NCBI GenBank assembly: GCA_000817105.1
Contig: JUEP01000016.1
Span: 1 to 42,307, forward strand
Reading direction: 5' to 3'
From: a marine actinobacterium MedAcidi-G3
GTDB lineage: Bacteria > Actinomycetota > Acidimicrobiia > Acidimicrobiales > Poriferisodalaceae
DNA: 42,307 nt
Positions 33,218-42,263 of the stretch are shown here, one piece after another. Each line of letters begins with the position of its first letter. Within the stretch, counting starts at the first letter, position 1. Below the pieces are notes generated by a model. That model searched no databases. It was not told where the DNA came from and saw nothing but the letters and a program-made list of their open reading frames with translations. Made by a program: the position numbers and the translations under genes.

Positions 33218-34675
33218 TTATTTGTCTTGATCAGATCCTTTGTGGGGGATCGTTCCGGTAGCCGATTTCGATACACCTAGCCTCGCTTCACCCATTGCGG
33301 CTCCGCGATCTATGACAGCAACTCTCCGTCGAGGGGGAGTAGCTGGTTGTTCAATTTGATGAGCCGGAGTCAGCGTCTGAACTGTTCCGAGCGTTGGACG
33401 ACCATGTTGTTGCCCGCTCCGTTTAGCCTGATGTTCGACAGCCGAGGATTGAAAACGCGGCGGTTTTCCCGCTGCTCCCAAGAAAGCGAGGCCTGCGATG
33501 GCGAAAATTGTTAAGACAGCGAAAGCCGATCGATAGCTCGAAATATCGCGAATGAAACCCACGAGGAATGGCCCACTGCCAACTCCGAAAATCATGAGAA
33601 GTGAACCCATACCGTAAATTCGGGCGTAGTCCTTAACGCCAAAAGCCTCTGCTAGAAGCAGCGGGTGGAACATAAGCAGATTGCCCATGGCTGTCCCCAG
33701 TATCACTGCTCCCGCCAAAATTTCGAAGGTGGAATCCCCGATAGCCAGAATGGCGATCCCTACTGATTGGACAGCCATAAGAAACGCGGTGAGCTTTGTG
33801 AGAGATATTTTAAGCGCGGCAATTCCGCCGACGATCCGGGCCACCACACTCGTGCCGCTCAACACCATAAGTGCGGCGCGGGCGGTCTCGATATCTATTC
33901 GGTCCTTAGTCATTTTGAAGGTGTGTTGTATTGCCCCCACTTGAGCAGCCATGACAATTATGAATGTCACTGAAATCAGAATGAAATAGCGGGATCGAGC
34001 GGCTTCTTTAAAGTCGACGCCTTCAAGGGGTGGGGGAGGAGCCCCTGAAGCTAAGGGCGGATCTCCGTCTGGGCGAAGTCCAAGAGGCTCAGGAGCTGGA
34101 TGAATCAAGAACCAGACTGCCGGCAACATACCGATGAGAAATGCGACTGCTAATCGGGGAGCCCAATATACGAGAGAGTCAGCGTCAACAATCGTTGCTA
34201 TCACGGGCGTGATTGCAATTCCTCCGAGCGACAAGCCTGAGGATGCGATAGATAAAGCGATTGAGCGTTTACGAACGAACCAGCGCGTCACGATCGTCGA
34301 ACCTGGAACCAAGCTCGTGAGTGCGAAACCGATTCCGAAGATCACCATGACAATGACCATCTGAATTTCATTTCGGACTTGGCCAAGGAGCGCCAGTCCA
34401 ATTGCGCCAACTAGAGACCCGATAGTCATTACGAGGCGAGCATCAAATTTGGTAAGAAGCCCTCCAGCGTAATAACCAGCGATTCCTGAGGTTGCAAAAA
34501 AGATTCCGGTCCCTGCTCCAGCGATGCTGACGCTGAAGCCTTGTTCTGCGACTAGGGCATCGAGAACTACTCCCTGCGCATAGAAACCCAGCCCAGACGT
34601 GACGGTCATCGTTACGAAAAGACCCGCTAAGACCAGCCAACCGCGGAACATCCCAGAGGGTTCATCGTCATACAT
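33218..34675 (-). CDS. MFS transporter (OFA/MCT-like) with long cytoplasmic tail
   Basis: A 485-residue carrier of the oxalate:formate/monocarboxylate group. The first helix is in WLVLAGLFVTMTVTSGLGFYA (near 13-33). GIAGYYAGGLLTKFDARLVM is the loop 2-3 region, where the usual R-x-G-R-R is diverged. Twelve helices end near residue 400. The last 80 or so residues form a basic, Pro/Gln-rich, disordered-looking tail (HQAKRSGQQHGRPTLG and PPRRRVAVIDR) unlike the other three carriers here. ATG at 34675 is chosen; a TTG three codons upstream and an ATG at 34651 are alternatives. Confidence 0.86.
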   Translation of the reverse strand: MYDDEPSGMFRGWLVLAGLFVTMTVTSGLGFYAQGVVLDALVAEQGFSVSIAGAGTGIFFATSGIAGYYAGGLLTKFDARLVMTIGSLVGAIGLALLGQVRNEIQMVIVMVIFGIGFALTSLVPGSTIVTRWFVRKRSIALSIASSGLSLGGIAITPVIATIVDADSLVYWAPRLAVAFLIGMLPAVWFLIHPAPEPLGLRPDGDPPLASGAPPPPLEGVDFKEAARSRYFILISVTFIIVMAAQVGAIQHTFKMTKDRIDIETARAALMVLSGTSVVARIVGGIAALKISLTKLTAFLMAVQSVGIAILAIGDSTFEILAGAVILGTAMGNLLMFHPLLLAEAFGVKDYARIYGMGSLLMIFGVGSGPFLVGFIRDISSYRSAFAVLTIFAIAGLAFLGAAGKPPRFQSSAVEHQAKRSGQQHGRPTLGTVQTLTPAHQIEQPATPPRRRVAVIDRGAAMGEARLGVSKSATGTIPHKGSDQDK

Positions 34676-34801
34676 CTTCCGCAACGATGCCAGTTCCTAG
34701 GCTTGGATGCTCTCTCTTCTAGGTATTTCTAGTTGCTGATCTTTTTGGTGTGTAATTGAGTCTTGGGACGAGGACCTATTGGGAGGGCCTAAAGTCGAGC
34801 T

Positions 34802-35794
34802 ATGGCGACGATGCGTGCAACCCGAATGGTCGGAGTGGGTCAGATGATCTGCGAAGAGATCGATGTGCCCCAGATCACAGATGGCCAAGTCTTGATTGAA
34901 AGTGAAATGGCATCAATTTGTGGCAGTGATCTTCACGTAGTGATGATGGGCGCCGGATTGAATCACCCCTTCCCTTGTCCGCATGGTTATCCAGGTCATG
35001 AAGGCATCGGTCGGATAGTCGAATCGAAAGCTGCTGGATTGGTTGAGGGCCAACATGTTCTGACGTTTCCCAATCCGCCAGTGGGTGAATGTTTCAATGA
35101 ATATCAGCGAGTTGGAGCTAATTATTGTGTTCCCTTGCCGGACTGTGATCTGCCAAGATCCCACCTCCTGATGGCTCAGCAACTTGGAACGGTGATCTAC
35201 GCGATGAAAAAACATCCTCGCGATGTGAGTGGAGAGACTGTCGCCGTGATGGGTCAAGGATCAGCAGGTCTCTTCTGGACCTACCTCTTGAAGCAAGCGG
35301 GCGCCGCTCAGATCATTGTGTCTGATCTCTCTGACACTCGGTTAGCTATGGCGAGCTCGTATGGCGCAGATCTATGTGTTAACGCCGGCAAAGGTGAATT
35401 GTCTTCTGCTGTCCGTGACGTAACTACCGGTCGTGGGGTGGACTATTTAGTTGAGGCTGTTGGACGTGCGGATACGTTTCGGGAATCAGTCGACCATGTG
35501 CGTATGGATGGCGAAATTATGTGGTTCGGTTTGCCAAGCGTCGACTCGGATATAGAAATGCGATTTCATAAGTTCTTTCGCAAACGTCTGAGCGCTGCAA
35601 GCACATACGGGGCTCAGGATGAAACTGATTCAGCTTCCTTTCGAGAGGCACTCGACTTAATCGCTTCTGGAGCAATCGATGTTGCTCCGTTGCTTAGTCA
35701 CATCTTTCCAGTCGAAAAAATAGACGAGGCTATGCATCTCGCTCATGAACCGCATGATGATCAAGCTCTCAAGGTGTCAATTGAATTCTCATAG
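34802..35794 (+). CDS. Zinc-dependent medium-chain alcohol dehydrogenase
   Basis: A 330-residue MDR enzyme. Cys40 in SICGSDLH and His66-Glu67 in GYPGHEGIGR are the catalytic zinc site. The Rossmann motif is MGQGSAGLFW (about 149-158) with Asp175 in VSDLSDTR favouring NAD. The four-Cys structural zinc lobe of horse-liver-type enzymes is missing, so it belongs to a shorter branch. It oxidises an alcohol or polyol; the substrate is unknown. TAAAGT six bases before the ATG, without a Shine-Dalgarno, suggests a leaderless transcript. It is upstream of the DenD-like gene, 72 bp apart, so a shared pathway is possible. Confidence 0.88.
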   Translation: MATMRATRMVGVGQMICEEIDVPQITDGQVLIESEMASICGSDLHVVMMGAGLNHPFPCPHGYPGHEGIGRIVESKAAGLVEGQHVLTFPNPPVGECFNEYQRVGANYCVPLPDCDLPRSHLLMAQQLGTVIYAMKKHPRDVSGETVAVMGQGSAGLFWTYLLKQAGAAQIIVSDLSDTRLAMASSYGADLCVNAGKGELSSAVRDVTTGRGVDYLVEAVGRADTFRESVDHVRMDGEIMWFGLPSVDSDIEMRFHKFFRKRLSAASTYGAQDETDSASFREALDLIASGAIDVAPLLSHIFPVEKIDEAMHLAHEPHDDQALKVSIEFS

Positions 35795-35811
35795 TAATTC
35801 CGAAGTCAACC

Positions 35812-35840
35812 GCTAACCGGGGAGCCCAGTGTTGGTTAGC
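35812..35840 (+). terminator. Weak inverted repeat between dehydrogenase genes
   Basis: GCTAACC (35812-35818) and GGTTAGC (35834-35840) form a seven-pair stem with a 15-base loop, in the gap between the MDR and DenD-like genes. No U run follows, so it may be an operator rather than a terminator. Confidence 0.25.
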
Positions 35841-35866
35841 TTGAGAACTAATCAGAAAGGGTGAAG

Positions 35867-36799
35867 ATGAGGGTAATCGTGACTGGTGGCGCTGGGTTTT
35901 TGGGGAGGCTTCTGATCCAAGGACTCCAAGAAGAAGGCATAGAAGACATCGTCGCGATTGATGTCGTCACTGCAGAAATTCCAGGCTGCCAGGTCCTGCA
36001 ATCAGACCTTGCACATGATCAAATTTTAGCTGGCCTCTTGGAAGAAAGTCCGTGCACTATTTTTCACTTGGCATCAGTTGTTAGCGCAGGCGCAGAAGCC
36101 GACTGGGAGCATGCGGTCGACCAAAACATTGGAGGGATGCTTCAACTTTTAGAAGCGTGTCGTCAATCGAATCATTTTCATAAAGTCGTTTTCGCTAGCA
36201 CTTTGGCAGTCTTTGGTGGCGATACGGCAGGAGGCGAAGTTGGGGATTTCGTTAAGCAGACCCCTTCGGGCACTTACGGCACGACCAAGGCGATTGGCGA
36301 GCTTCTAATTAATGATGCAACCAGAAAAGGCCATATCGATGGCCGTTCAGCACGATTGCCGACTGTCATAGTTAGGCCAGGAGCTCCAAATGCTGCTGCC
36401 TCAGGATTTGCGTCCGGAATGTTCCGGGAACCATTAGCGGGAATCCCCAGCGTCGTCCCAGTATCCGAAGAAACAGTTATGGTCGTTGGTTCAGCCCAAA
36501 ACACGGCAACAGGTATTCGTATGCTGGCGGAAATTGAGGGCTCTCTATTAGGTCATGACCGAGCGGTCGGAATCCCAGGTTTGAGCGCTACGGTCGCCGA
36601 GATGCTCGAAGTATTGGAGGTCGTCGGAGGACCCGAAGCTCGGGCACTAGTTAGCCTCGAATACGACGCCGCAACAGATCAACTGGTTCAGAGTTGGCCT
36701 GCGCAGCTTGACGATCGACGAGGGCGCGAACTTGGGCTGCCTGCTGATCCAAATTTAGAGTCGATGGTTCGGGCGTATGTAGAAATGATTAACCGTTAG
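35867..36799 (+). CDS. NAD-dependent epimerase/dehydratase, D-erythronate dehydrogenase (DenD)-like
   Basis: A 310-residue extended SDR. TGGAGFLG near the start binds NAD, FASTLAVFGG holds the catalytic Ser region, and Y-G-T-T-K (about 140-144) the Tyr/Lys pair. SARLPTVIVRPGAPNAAAS followed by FREPL is characteristic of the DenD-like group, which oxidises D-erythronate or other four-carbon acid sugars. AAAGG precedes ATG 35867 by six bases; a GTG at 35861 is an alternative. Its 3' end overlaps the convergent aminotransferase by 11 bp. Confidence 0.87.
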   Translation: MRVIVTGGAGFLGRLLIQGLQEEGIEDIVAIDVVTAEIPGCQVLQSDLAHDQILAGLLEESPCTIFHLASVVSAGAEADWEHAVDQNIGGMLQLLEACRQSNHFHKVVFASTLAVFGGDTAGGEVGDFVKQTPSGTYGTTKAIGELLINDATRKGHIDGRSARLPTVIVRPGAPNAAASGFASGMFREPLAGIPSVVPVSEETVMVVGSAQNTATGIRMLAEIEGSLLGHDRAVGIPGLSATVAEMLEVLEVVGGPEARALVSLEYDAATDQLVQSWPAQLDDRRGRELGLPADPNLESMVRAYVEMINR

Positions 36800-38081
36800 T
36801 CGAATTCAAAGCTGAAGTAATTATTTCGCAGCCTTCGTTCATCTCCGCCTCGGACACGTTAAGCATCGGAGTCAAGCGAATAACGTTCCCATAAAGGCCA
36901 CCCTTACCTACTAGCAGGCCGTTGTTCTTGCATTCTTCGATCAAGCGGGCAGCAGCTGAAGCATTTGGTTCAATACTCCCGGGTTGGACGCATTCGATAG
37001 CTTGCATGAGCCCTTTGCCGCGCAACTCGGCAACCCAGTCGGTCGAGTTACATGGCTCTCTTAGAAGGTTTGTCATCTGAAGACCGCGGCTAGCTGCGTT
37101 TGATTGCAGGTTGTGATCCTTGACGTACTTGAGAGTCGCTTTGCCCGCAGCGACGGATAGCGGATTGCCGCCAAAGGTTGTGAAAGAGGTGCGGTCTAAG
37201 ACATTCATTACTTCGGCGCGAGCTACACAGCCAGCCAGGGTGATGCCATTTCCCACCCCTTTTGCGAAAGTGAGAATATCGGGAGTGATCCCATGGGCTT
37301 CGTATCCCCAGAAATGGTCACCAGTCCTTCCCCAACCTGTTTGGACCTCATCACTTATAAATAAAATATTGTTGGCTTCCAACACCTTGTGAAGAGCACC
37401 AAAAAAGCCGTCGGGTGGCGTCGCGAAGCCCCCCACTCCTTGAATAGGTTCGGCGATTAGCGCAGCAAATCCACCGGCATCGGTCATGTCTAGAAGCTGT
37501 GCTAAGTCAGAGACACATGCCTGGGTAAATGACTCATCATCTAAATCTCGAAACGGGCTCCTAAGGCGATATGGGCCTTGAACAAAGTGAACGTCAAGCC
37601 CGCTATAGCTGCTTGTCAGCCAACTCCGATGCGATGTAACAGCTTGGGTTGTAAGTGAGCGACCGTGATAGCTATTTCGCATAGCGAGAATTTGATTCGA
37701 TTGACGGTAATTAGTAGCGAGCAATATGGCTGTGTCGTTCGCTTCTGAACCTGAAGTAGTGAAAAGAACTCTTGCATCGGGAATTCCCGAGACTGCTGCA
37801 ACTTCCTCAGCGAATGAAACGACCTGTTCATTGAGATAGAGAGTTGAGGTGTGCATAACCTTAGACGCTTGCTCTTGGATAGCTTTGACGACTTCTGGAG
37901 CCGAGTGTCCGATCATTGTTGTCAGAATGCCCCCGAAAAAATCAAGGTATTTGTTGCCTTCAAGATCCCAGACGTAACCGCCTTCGCCGCGTTCTATGGA
38001 AATCGGCGTCTCATAAAGAGGTGTCACAAACGAGGGCATCACCGCTTTATAGCGTTGAAGTAATTCTTGGGTACTGGACAT
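36789..38081 (-). CDS. Class III PLP aminotransferase (alanine-glyoxylate/AGXT2-like)
   Basis: A 430-residue class III aminotransferase. FTTSGSEANDTAILLA (107-122) binds the phosphate. Asp244 in FISDEVQTGWGRTG pairs with the pyridine nitrogen, and Lys274 in LTFAKGVGNG is the Schiff-base residue. EPIQGVGGF and TTFGGNPLS are typical of the AGXT2 and 4-aminobutyrate branch. The third PLP aminotransferase in nine kilobases. No ribosome-binding site is obvious. Substrate not deducible. Confidence 0.92.
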   Translation of the reverse strand: MSSTQELLQRYKAVMPSFVTPLYETPISIERGEGGYVWDLEGNKYLDFFGGILTTMIGHSAPEVVKAIQEQASKVMHTSTLYLNEQVVSFAEEVAAVSGIPDARVLFTTSGSEANDTAILLATNYRQSNQILAMRNSYHGRSLTTQAVTSHRSWLTSSYSGLDVHFVQGPYRLRSPFRDLDDESFTQACVSDLAQLLDMTDAGGFAALIAEPIQGVGGFATPPDGFFGALHKVLEANNILFISDEVQTGWGRTGDHFWGYEAHGITPDILTFAKGVGNGITLAGCVARAEVMNVLDRTSFTTFGGNPLSVAAGKATLKYVKDHNLQSNAASRGLQMTNLLREPCNSTDWVAELRGKGLMQAIECVQPGSIEPNASAAARLIEECKNNGLLVGKGGLYGNVIRLTPMLNVSEAEMNEGCEIITSALNSTNG

Positions 38082-38151
38082 AGTTGATAGTTTCGTTTTC
38101 TCGAAAAAGCTTTTGTCAGGTCATTAAGTGATTAACGGTAGTTGACGACAA

Positions 38152-38970
38152 TCAAAGATTTATCGTTGCGATCGTACAACCGACCGCGAAGATCGGGATT
38201 GGTTCATAAAAGTGCACTGTTCCCTCAATTCCTTCAGTGGCTGCAGAAATAGTCATGAACGTGCGAATCTCGAAAGCGCCCTGTCCTGCATCTATATAGG
38301 ACTGGGTGTCGTCGTAAGAAAGCATCGCATCCTTGTCGCAGCGTGACCATTCATCGAGAAAACGCCGATCCCACTCCTCATTTATTTTGCCACTGTCGGG
38401 CGTGGCAGGCCAGTGGCTGATGCCACCGGTTCCTATCAGAGCAATTCTTTCAGGAACTGAATCAGCCGCTTCTCTTAGTGCTTGACCGAATGCCCACGCC
38501 CGATTGAGTGGTGCTAACGGAGGGCCCTGACAATTGATATTTGCCGGGATTATGGGCAGCTTGTAGCTCGGAGTCAGAAAATGCAGTGGCACCATGATCC
38601 CGTGGTCGAATTTCCACTCTTCGGCATAACTCACATCGCTTCTTTCCATCACTTTGCGAATTAGGCGTTCTGACAATGATTTATCACCAGGAATCCTCGT
38701 CTTTTGGATCCCTAACCAATCTGGATTCTCAATAGGTCCTTCGTAATAGTCGGCCATTCCCATAGCGAAACTCGGCATGTTGTTCATGAAGAAGTTGGCG
38801 AAATGTTCAGCAGCAACGACAATGAGCGCATCTGGTTCGCTGGCCTCTAATCGGTTCCGCATGTCTGCAAAGGCATCGTAGAGACGATCTTTAGCCGCTG
38901 GGTCGGCTTGATCAGCGCGTCCGACGATCCCGGGAGCATGGCTGCATACCCCGGCGAATACCAAAGACAT
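38152..38970 (-). CDS. LigB-type extradiol ring-cleavage dioxygenase, catalytic subunit
   Basis: A 272-residue class III extradiol dioxygenase. The expected Fe(II) ligands are His11 (CSHAPG), His56 (AAEHFANF) and Glu234 (GAFEIRTF). His186 in GGISHW is the acid/base His. The protein resembles the beta subunit of protocatechuate 4,5-dioxygenase and gallate-type enzymes. The start overlaps the stop of the LigA-type gene by one base (TGATG), so the subunits are coupled. It cleaves a catecholic ring next to the hydroxyls; the specific substrate is unknown. Confidence 0.9.
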   Translation of the reverse strand: MSLVFAGVCSHAPGIVGRADQADPAAKDRLYDAFADMRNRLEASEPDALIVVAAEHFANFFMNNMPSFAMGMADYYEGPIENPDWLGIQKTRIPGDKSLSERLIRKVMERSDVSYAEEWKFDHGIMVPLHFLTPSYKLPIIPANINCQGPPLAPLNRAWAFGQALREAADSVPERIALIGTGGISHWPATPDSGKINEEWDRRFLDEWSRCDKDAMLSYDDTQSYIDAGQGAFEIRTFMTISAATEGIEGTVHFYEPIPIFAVGCTIATINL

Positions 38971-39335
38971 CAGATATCTCCCTCTTCAAGTTCGCCTATT
39001 TGAGTCAGCCGAGCAGAGTGGGATTCGACGCCTTCATAGCCGGTTACTGCGTATACGCCTTCGCGAACCGGGCCATGGGCATCTAACCCATCCCTCATTA
39101 GCTGCAAATAGTCTTGCCACTCAATCGAATGAAATGCAGCGAAGTGCATGAGAATCTGACCATTCACTCCTATATGGAATAACAGCCCGATATCAGGTTC
39201 GCTAAGAGCCCGCTGTTCTTCGTCTGATAGATCGAAGCCAGCGAGCGCGGCGCGTCTATCAGCCAGGTAACGAGACTGGAAATCCTCGTCACGGTTGAGT
39301 TCAAACAGAAATTTCTGCACGTAGTACAGGCTCAC
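38970..39335 (-). CDS. LigA-type small subunit of extradiol dioxygenase
   Basis: A 121-residue LigA-like protein. YVQKFLFELNRDEDFQSRY (about 5-23) and RRAALAGFDLSDEEQRAL (split) match the helical alpha subunit that caps the LigB active site, and DIGLLFHIGVNGQILMHF follows. The start is GTG at 39335. It is divergent from the alpha-hydroxy-acid oxidase at 39385 with a 49-bp gap, so both directions likely share one control region. Confidence 0.88.
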   Translation of the reverse strand: MSLYYVQKFLFELNRDEDFQSRYLADRRAALAGFDLSDEEQRALSEPDIGLLFHIGVNGQILMHFAAFHSIEWQDYLQLMRDGLDAHGPVREGVYAVTGYEGVESHSARLTQIGELEEGDI

Positions 39336-39384
39336 TGTTTCAGATTCTAGGGTGATGGAACCAATTCAAGACCGGAGGCTAGAT

Positions 39385-40608
39385 ATGGGAATGTTCAACA
39401 CATTGCGATCTGTTGTTCGATTCCGAGGATATGAGCGTGACCGGACTGCGCGAAAACTTTCAAAAGCGGCGGATGTTGGTGACTTAAGAGCTATGGCCAA
39501 AAAACGTATGCCGGGTGGTTGTTTCGACTACATCGACGGAGCAGCTCAAGATGAAGTTACGGCAGCTAACAATGTCTCGGCCTACAAAGATTATTATTTT
39601 CGGCCCAGAGTCCTTAAAGATGTGGCGGCCATTGATACGAGCACGACACTATTGGGTGGCCGAATACCGCTCCCTTTGATGATCGCACCAACTGGCTTCG
39701 ACCGGATTGCCGACAGTCAGGGAGAACTAGCGGTGGCTCGGGCAGCTAACAGGGCTGGAATTCCTTATTCGTTGTCCACCATGGGTACTCGATCAATAGA
39801 AGAAGTAGCTGAAGTAAATGATGGAAGAAAGTGGTTTCAAGTTTATGTCTGGCGTGACAAACCCGTCCTGAAGGAGATGTTGGAACGAGCCGCCCGCGCG
39901 AAATACGAAGGCATCATGATCACCGTTGATACTGCTGTCCTAGGTCGTCGGGAGCGCGATGTCCGTCGGGGATTTAGCCTTCCACCAAAAGTCGGCTTAG
40001 ACACTATTGTCGATGGCATTCGCCACCCCAGATGGACAGCTGACTTTCTGCGAGCAGAGCCGATTCAATTTGCAAACGTCAAAGGAAGCTCGGCAGTCGG
40101 AGATGGGTCGACCCCAGTCACACTATCTGACTACATCAATAGCCAATTCGACCCAACATTGTCTTGGTCTGATATCGAATGGTTCAGAAGTAATTGGTCG
40201 GGAATGATCATGATAAAGGGCGTGCAGACGGTTGAAGACGCTCAGATCGCCGCCGATATGGAGTTGGACGGTGTGATTCTCTCTAACCATGGAGGTCGAC
40301 AACTTGACTACGCCCCGTCTCCGATCGACTTGGTCGCGCCCGTAGCTGATGTTGTCGGAGACCGGATTTCTATTATTTGCGATGGGGGAGTGAGAAGAGG
40401 CAGCGACATTGTAAAAGCCCTAGCTATGGGTGCCGATGCCTGCATGATCGGCAGAGCTTACTTCTATGCCTTAGGAGCAGCTGGTGAACGCGGTGTGGAT
40501 TGGGTACTGGAATTTTTTCGCGCCGGAGTCGAGCACACAATGGCATTATCTGGCGCTGGGTCGATAGATGATCTGGATAGGGATCTGATTGAGGTTCGCT
40601 CTCGATGA
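39385..40608 (+). CDS. FMN-dependent alpha-hydroxy-acid oxidase/dehydrogenase
   Basis: A 407-residue FMN enzyme of the lactate/mandelate/glycolate oxidase family. CFDYIDGAAQDE near the N-terminus, APTGFDRIAD, and the catalytic His in LSNHGGRQLDYAPSPID are present, with the FMN Lys in MIKGV. GGAGG six bases before ATG 39385 fixes this start; GTG 39352 in the same frame has none. It oxidises a 2-hydroxy acid to the keto acid; the substrate is not known. Pre-mycofactocin synthase was considered but its flanking genes are absent. It is coupled by ATGA overlap to the sulfatase at 40605. Confidence 0.9.
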   Translation: MGMFNTLRSVVRFRGYERDRTARKLSKAADVGDLRAMAKKRMPGGCFDYIDGAAQDEVTAANNVSAYKDYYFRPRVLKDVAAIDTSTTLLGGRIPLPLMIAPTGFDRIADSQGELAVARAANRAGIPYSLSTMGTRSIEEVAEVNDGRKWFQVYVWRDKPVLKEMLERAARAKYEGIMITVDTAVLGRRERDVRRGFSLPPKVGLDTIVDGIRHPRWTADFLRAEPIQFANVKGSSAVGDGSTPVTLSDYINSQFDPTLSWSDIEWFRSNWSGMIMIKGVQTVEDAQIAADMELDGVILSNHGGRQLDYAPSPIDLVAPVADVVGDRISIICDGGVRRGSDIVKALAMGADACMIGRAYFYALGAAGERGVDWVLEFFRAGVEHTMALSGAGSIDDLDRDLIEVRSR

Positions 40609-42263
40609 CACCTGCTGACCAAGAAGCAGCTAGCACGCCGTTACGAAACGTGTTGTTCATCATGTGTGATCAACTTCGATGGGACGCGCTGGGATGTGTT
40701 GGGCATCCATTTCTTGAGACCCCAAATATTGATGCCTTGGCGGATAAAGGCGTTCGCTTTGATCGAGCTTTTGTCAACGGCGCAGTATGTGGCTCATCAC
40801 GGATGAGTTACTACACCGGTAGATACGTAGTCAGTCACGGAGCGCGATGGAACCAAGTTCCGCTCGAAGTCACCCAAAAAACTATGGGCGATCACCTTCG
40901 AGACTTGGAAGTACCAGCGGTTTTGGTAGGAAAAACTCATATGCGGGCTGACGAGGAGGCTCGAAGCCGCCTGGCGATTCCATCTAATTCGCCCGAATGG
41001 CTTTTCTTGTCGGAGTGCGGATTCGAGCCCGAAGAACACGATGACGGCTTACATCCCGATGAGCGAGTGCGAACGGACCTCCCCTACAACAATTTTTTGC
41101 GTTCTAACGGGTTTTTTGGGGACAATCCTTGGCATTCCGCTGCCAATAGTGTTGTTGATGGTGACGGCGAGCTGTGCTCGGGCTGGCTTCTGAGGTCGGC
41201 GCCATTCCCGGCAGTTGTCCCAGACGAGTTTTCGGAAACTGCCTATATGACAGATCGCGCAATTGACTTCATCAGAAAAGCAGGTGATGACCGATGGTGC
41301 TTGCACCTTAGTTACATCAAGCCCCATTGGCCGTATGTTGCTCCCGATCCTTACAACGCCTTGTACTCGGGCGAAGAAATGCCGCTACCGAACAGAACCG
41401 ATGCAGAATTGGAAACAGCCCACCCGGTAATCAGCGCATTTCAGAAATCGCGTATCGGAAAGGCGATGTCAAGGCCTGCGACTAGGGAGTTGGTGCTACC
41501 TACTTATCTGGGGCTCATTAAACAGATCGATGATCATTTAGGTCGTTTGTTTGCCGAGATAGACCGACTAGGGCGAGGAACCGACACATTGATTGTGTTT
41601 ACCTCTGACCACGGTGAATACATGGGTGATCACTGGATGGGTGAAAAAGACTGGATAAATGAAGAGGTAGTCAGAGTCCCAATGATCATTGTGGATCCGC
41701 GATCTCAGGCAGATGGGACTCGAGGCACAGTGTCGAACGAGCTAGTTGAGGCAATAGACCTTGTTCCGACATTTGTTGAAGTACTAGGTGGCGAGAACGA
41801 AACGCGAAAGCAATGGCTTGAAGGTGAATCTCTAGTGCCTTTGCTACATGGCAATGGTGGAAGCGAGCGAAGCTTCGTGGTGTGTGAAGCCGACTGGGGA
41901 TTCCTAGAAATGTCTCGTTACGTCGCCGAAGCAAACGATCCAAGAAAGTGTCGAGCCACGATGCTTCGAACCGACAAATACAAGTACGTGTTGAGCGAAA
42001 TAGGTCCAAACCTTTTGTACGACCTTGATGAAGACCCTGCGGAGCAGGCTGATCGCATTGCTGACCCAACTCTCAAGTCAGTAGTTTCTGATTTACATGA
42101 GCAACTTTTTGATTGGTTTCGCAATCGTCGACACGACACAACCGTCACCGATCAAATGATTGATGCTACGAGTGAGCCCGGGAGCACAGCAAAGAGAGGA
42201 ATCCCAATCGGGTTCTGGGATGAAGAAGAATTAGCGGCGGGCAAAAGGGGAGACCTCTATTAA
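40605..42263 (+). CDS. Sulfatase-superfamily hydrolase with C-x-S-S-R formylglycine motif
   Basis: A 552-residue alkaline-phosphatase-superfamily protein. Asp22 (MCDQLRWD) is a metal ligand. The formylglycine site is C62-G-S-S-R66, where canonical sulfatases have C-x-P-S-R. TGRY follows, and FTSDHGEYMGDHWMGEKDW contains the second metal pair and Lys. LLYDLDEDPAEQADRI is a typical late segment. It is cytoplasmic by lack of a signal peptide, unusual for a polysaccharide sulfatase. A phosphonate monoester hydrolase or arylsulfatase acting on a small molecule is possible. It is coupled to the 39385 gene. Confidence 0.88.
   Translation: MTPADQEAASTPLRNVLFIMCDQLRWDALGCVGHPFLETPNIDALADKGVRFDRAFVNGAVCGSSRMSYYTGRYVVSHGARWNQVPLEVTQKTMGDHLRDLEVPAVLVGKTHMRADEEARSRLAIPSNSPEWLFLSECGFEPEEHDDGLHPDERVRTDLPYNNFLRSNGFFGDNPWHSAANSVVDGDGELCSGWLLRSAPFPAVVPDEFSETAYMTDRAIDFIRKAGDDRWCLHLSYIKPHWPYVAPDPYNALYSGEEMPLPNRTDAELETAHPVISAFQKSRIGKAMSRPATRELVLPTYLGLIKQIDDHLGRLFAEIDRLGRGTDTLIVFTSDHGEYMGDHWMGEKDWINEEVVRVPMIIVDPRSQADGTRGTVSNELVEAIDLVPTFVEVLGGENETRKQWLEGESLVPLLHGNGGSERSFVVCEADWGFLEMSRYVAEANDPRKCRATMLRTDKYKYVLSEIGPNLLYDLDEDPAEQADRIADPTLKSVVSDLHEQLFDWFRNRRHDTTVTDQMIDATSEPGSTAKRGIPIGFWDEEELAAGKRGDLY

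Noticed and set aside
39385-40608. Mycofactocin biosynthesis enzyme MftD
   Set aside because: The N-terminus and neighbours (LigAB, sulfatase) do not match a mycofactocin cluster; ordinary hydroxy-acid oxidase motifs explain it.
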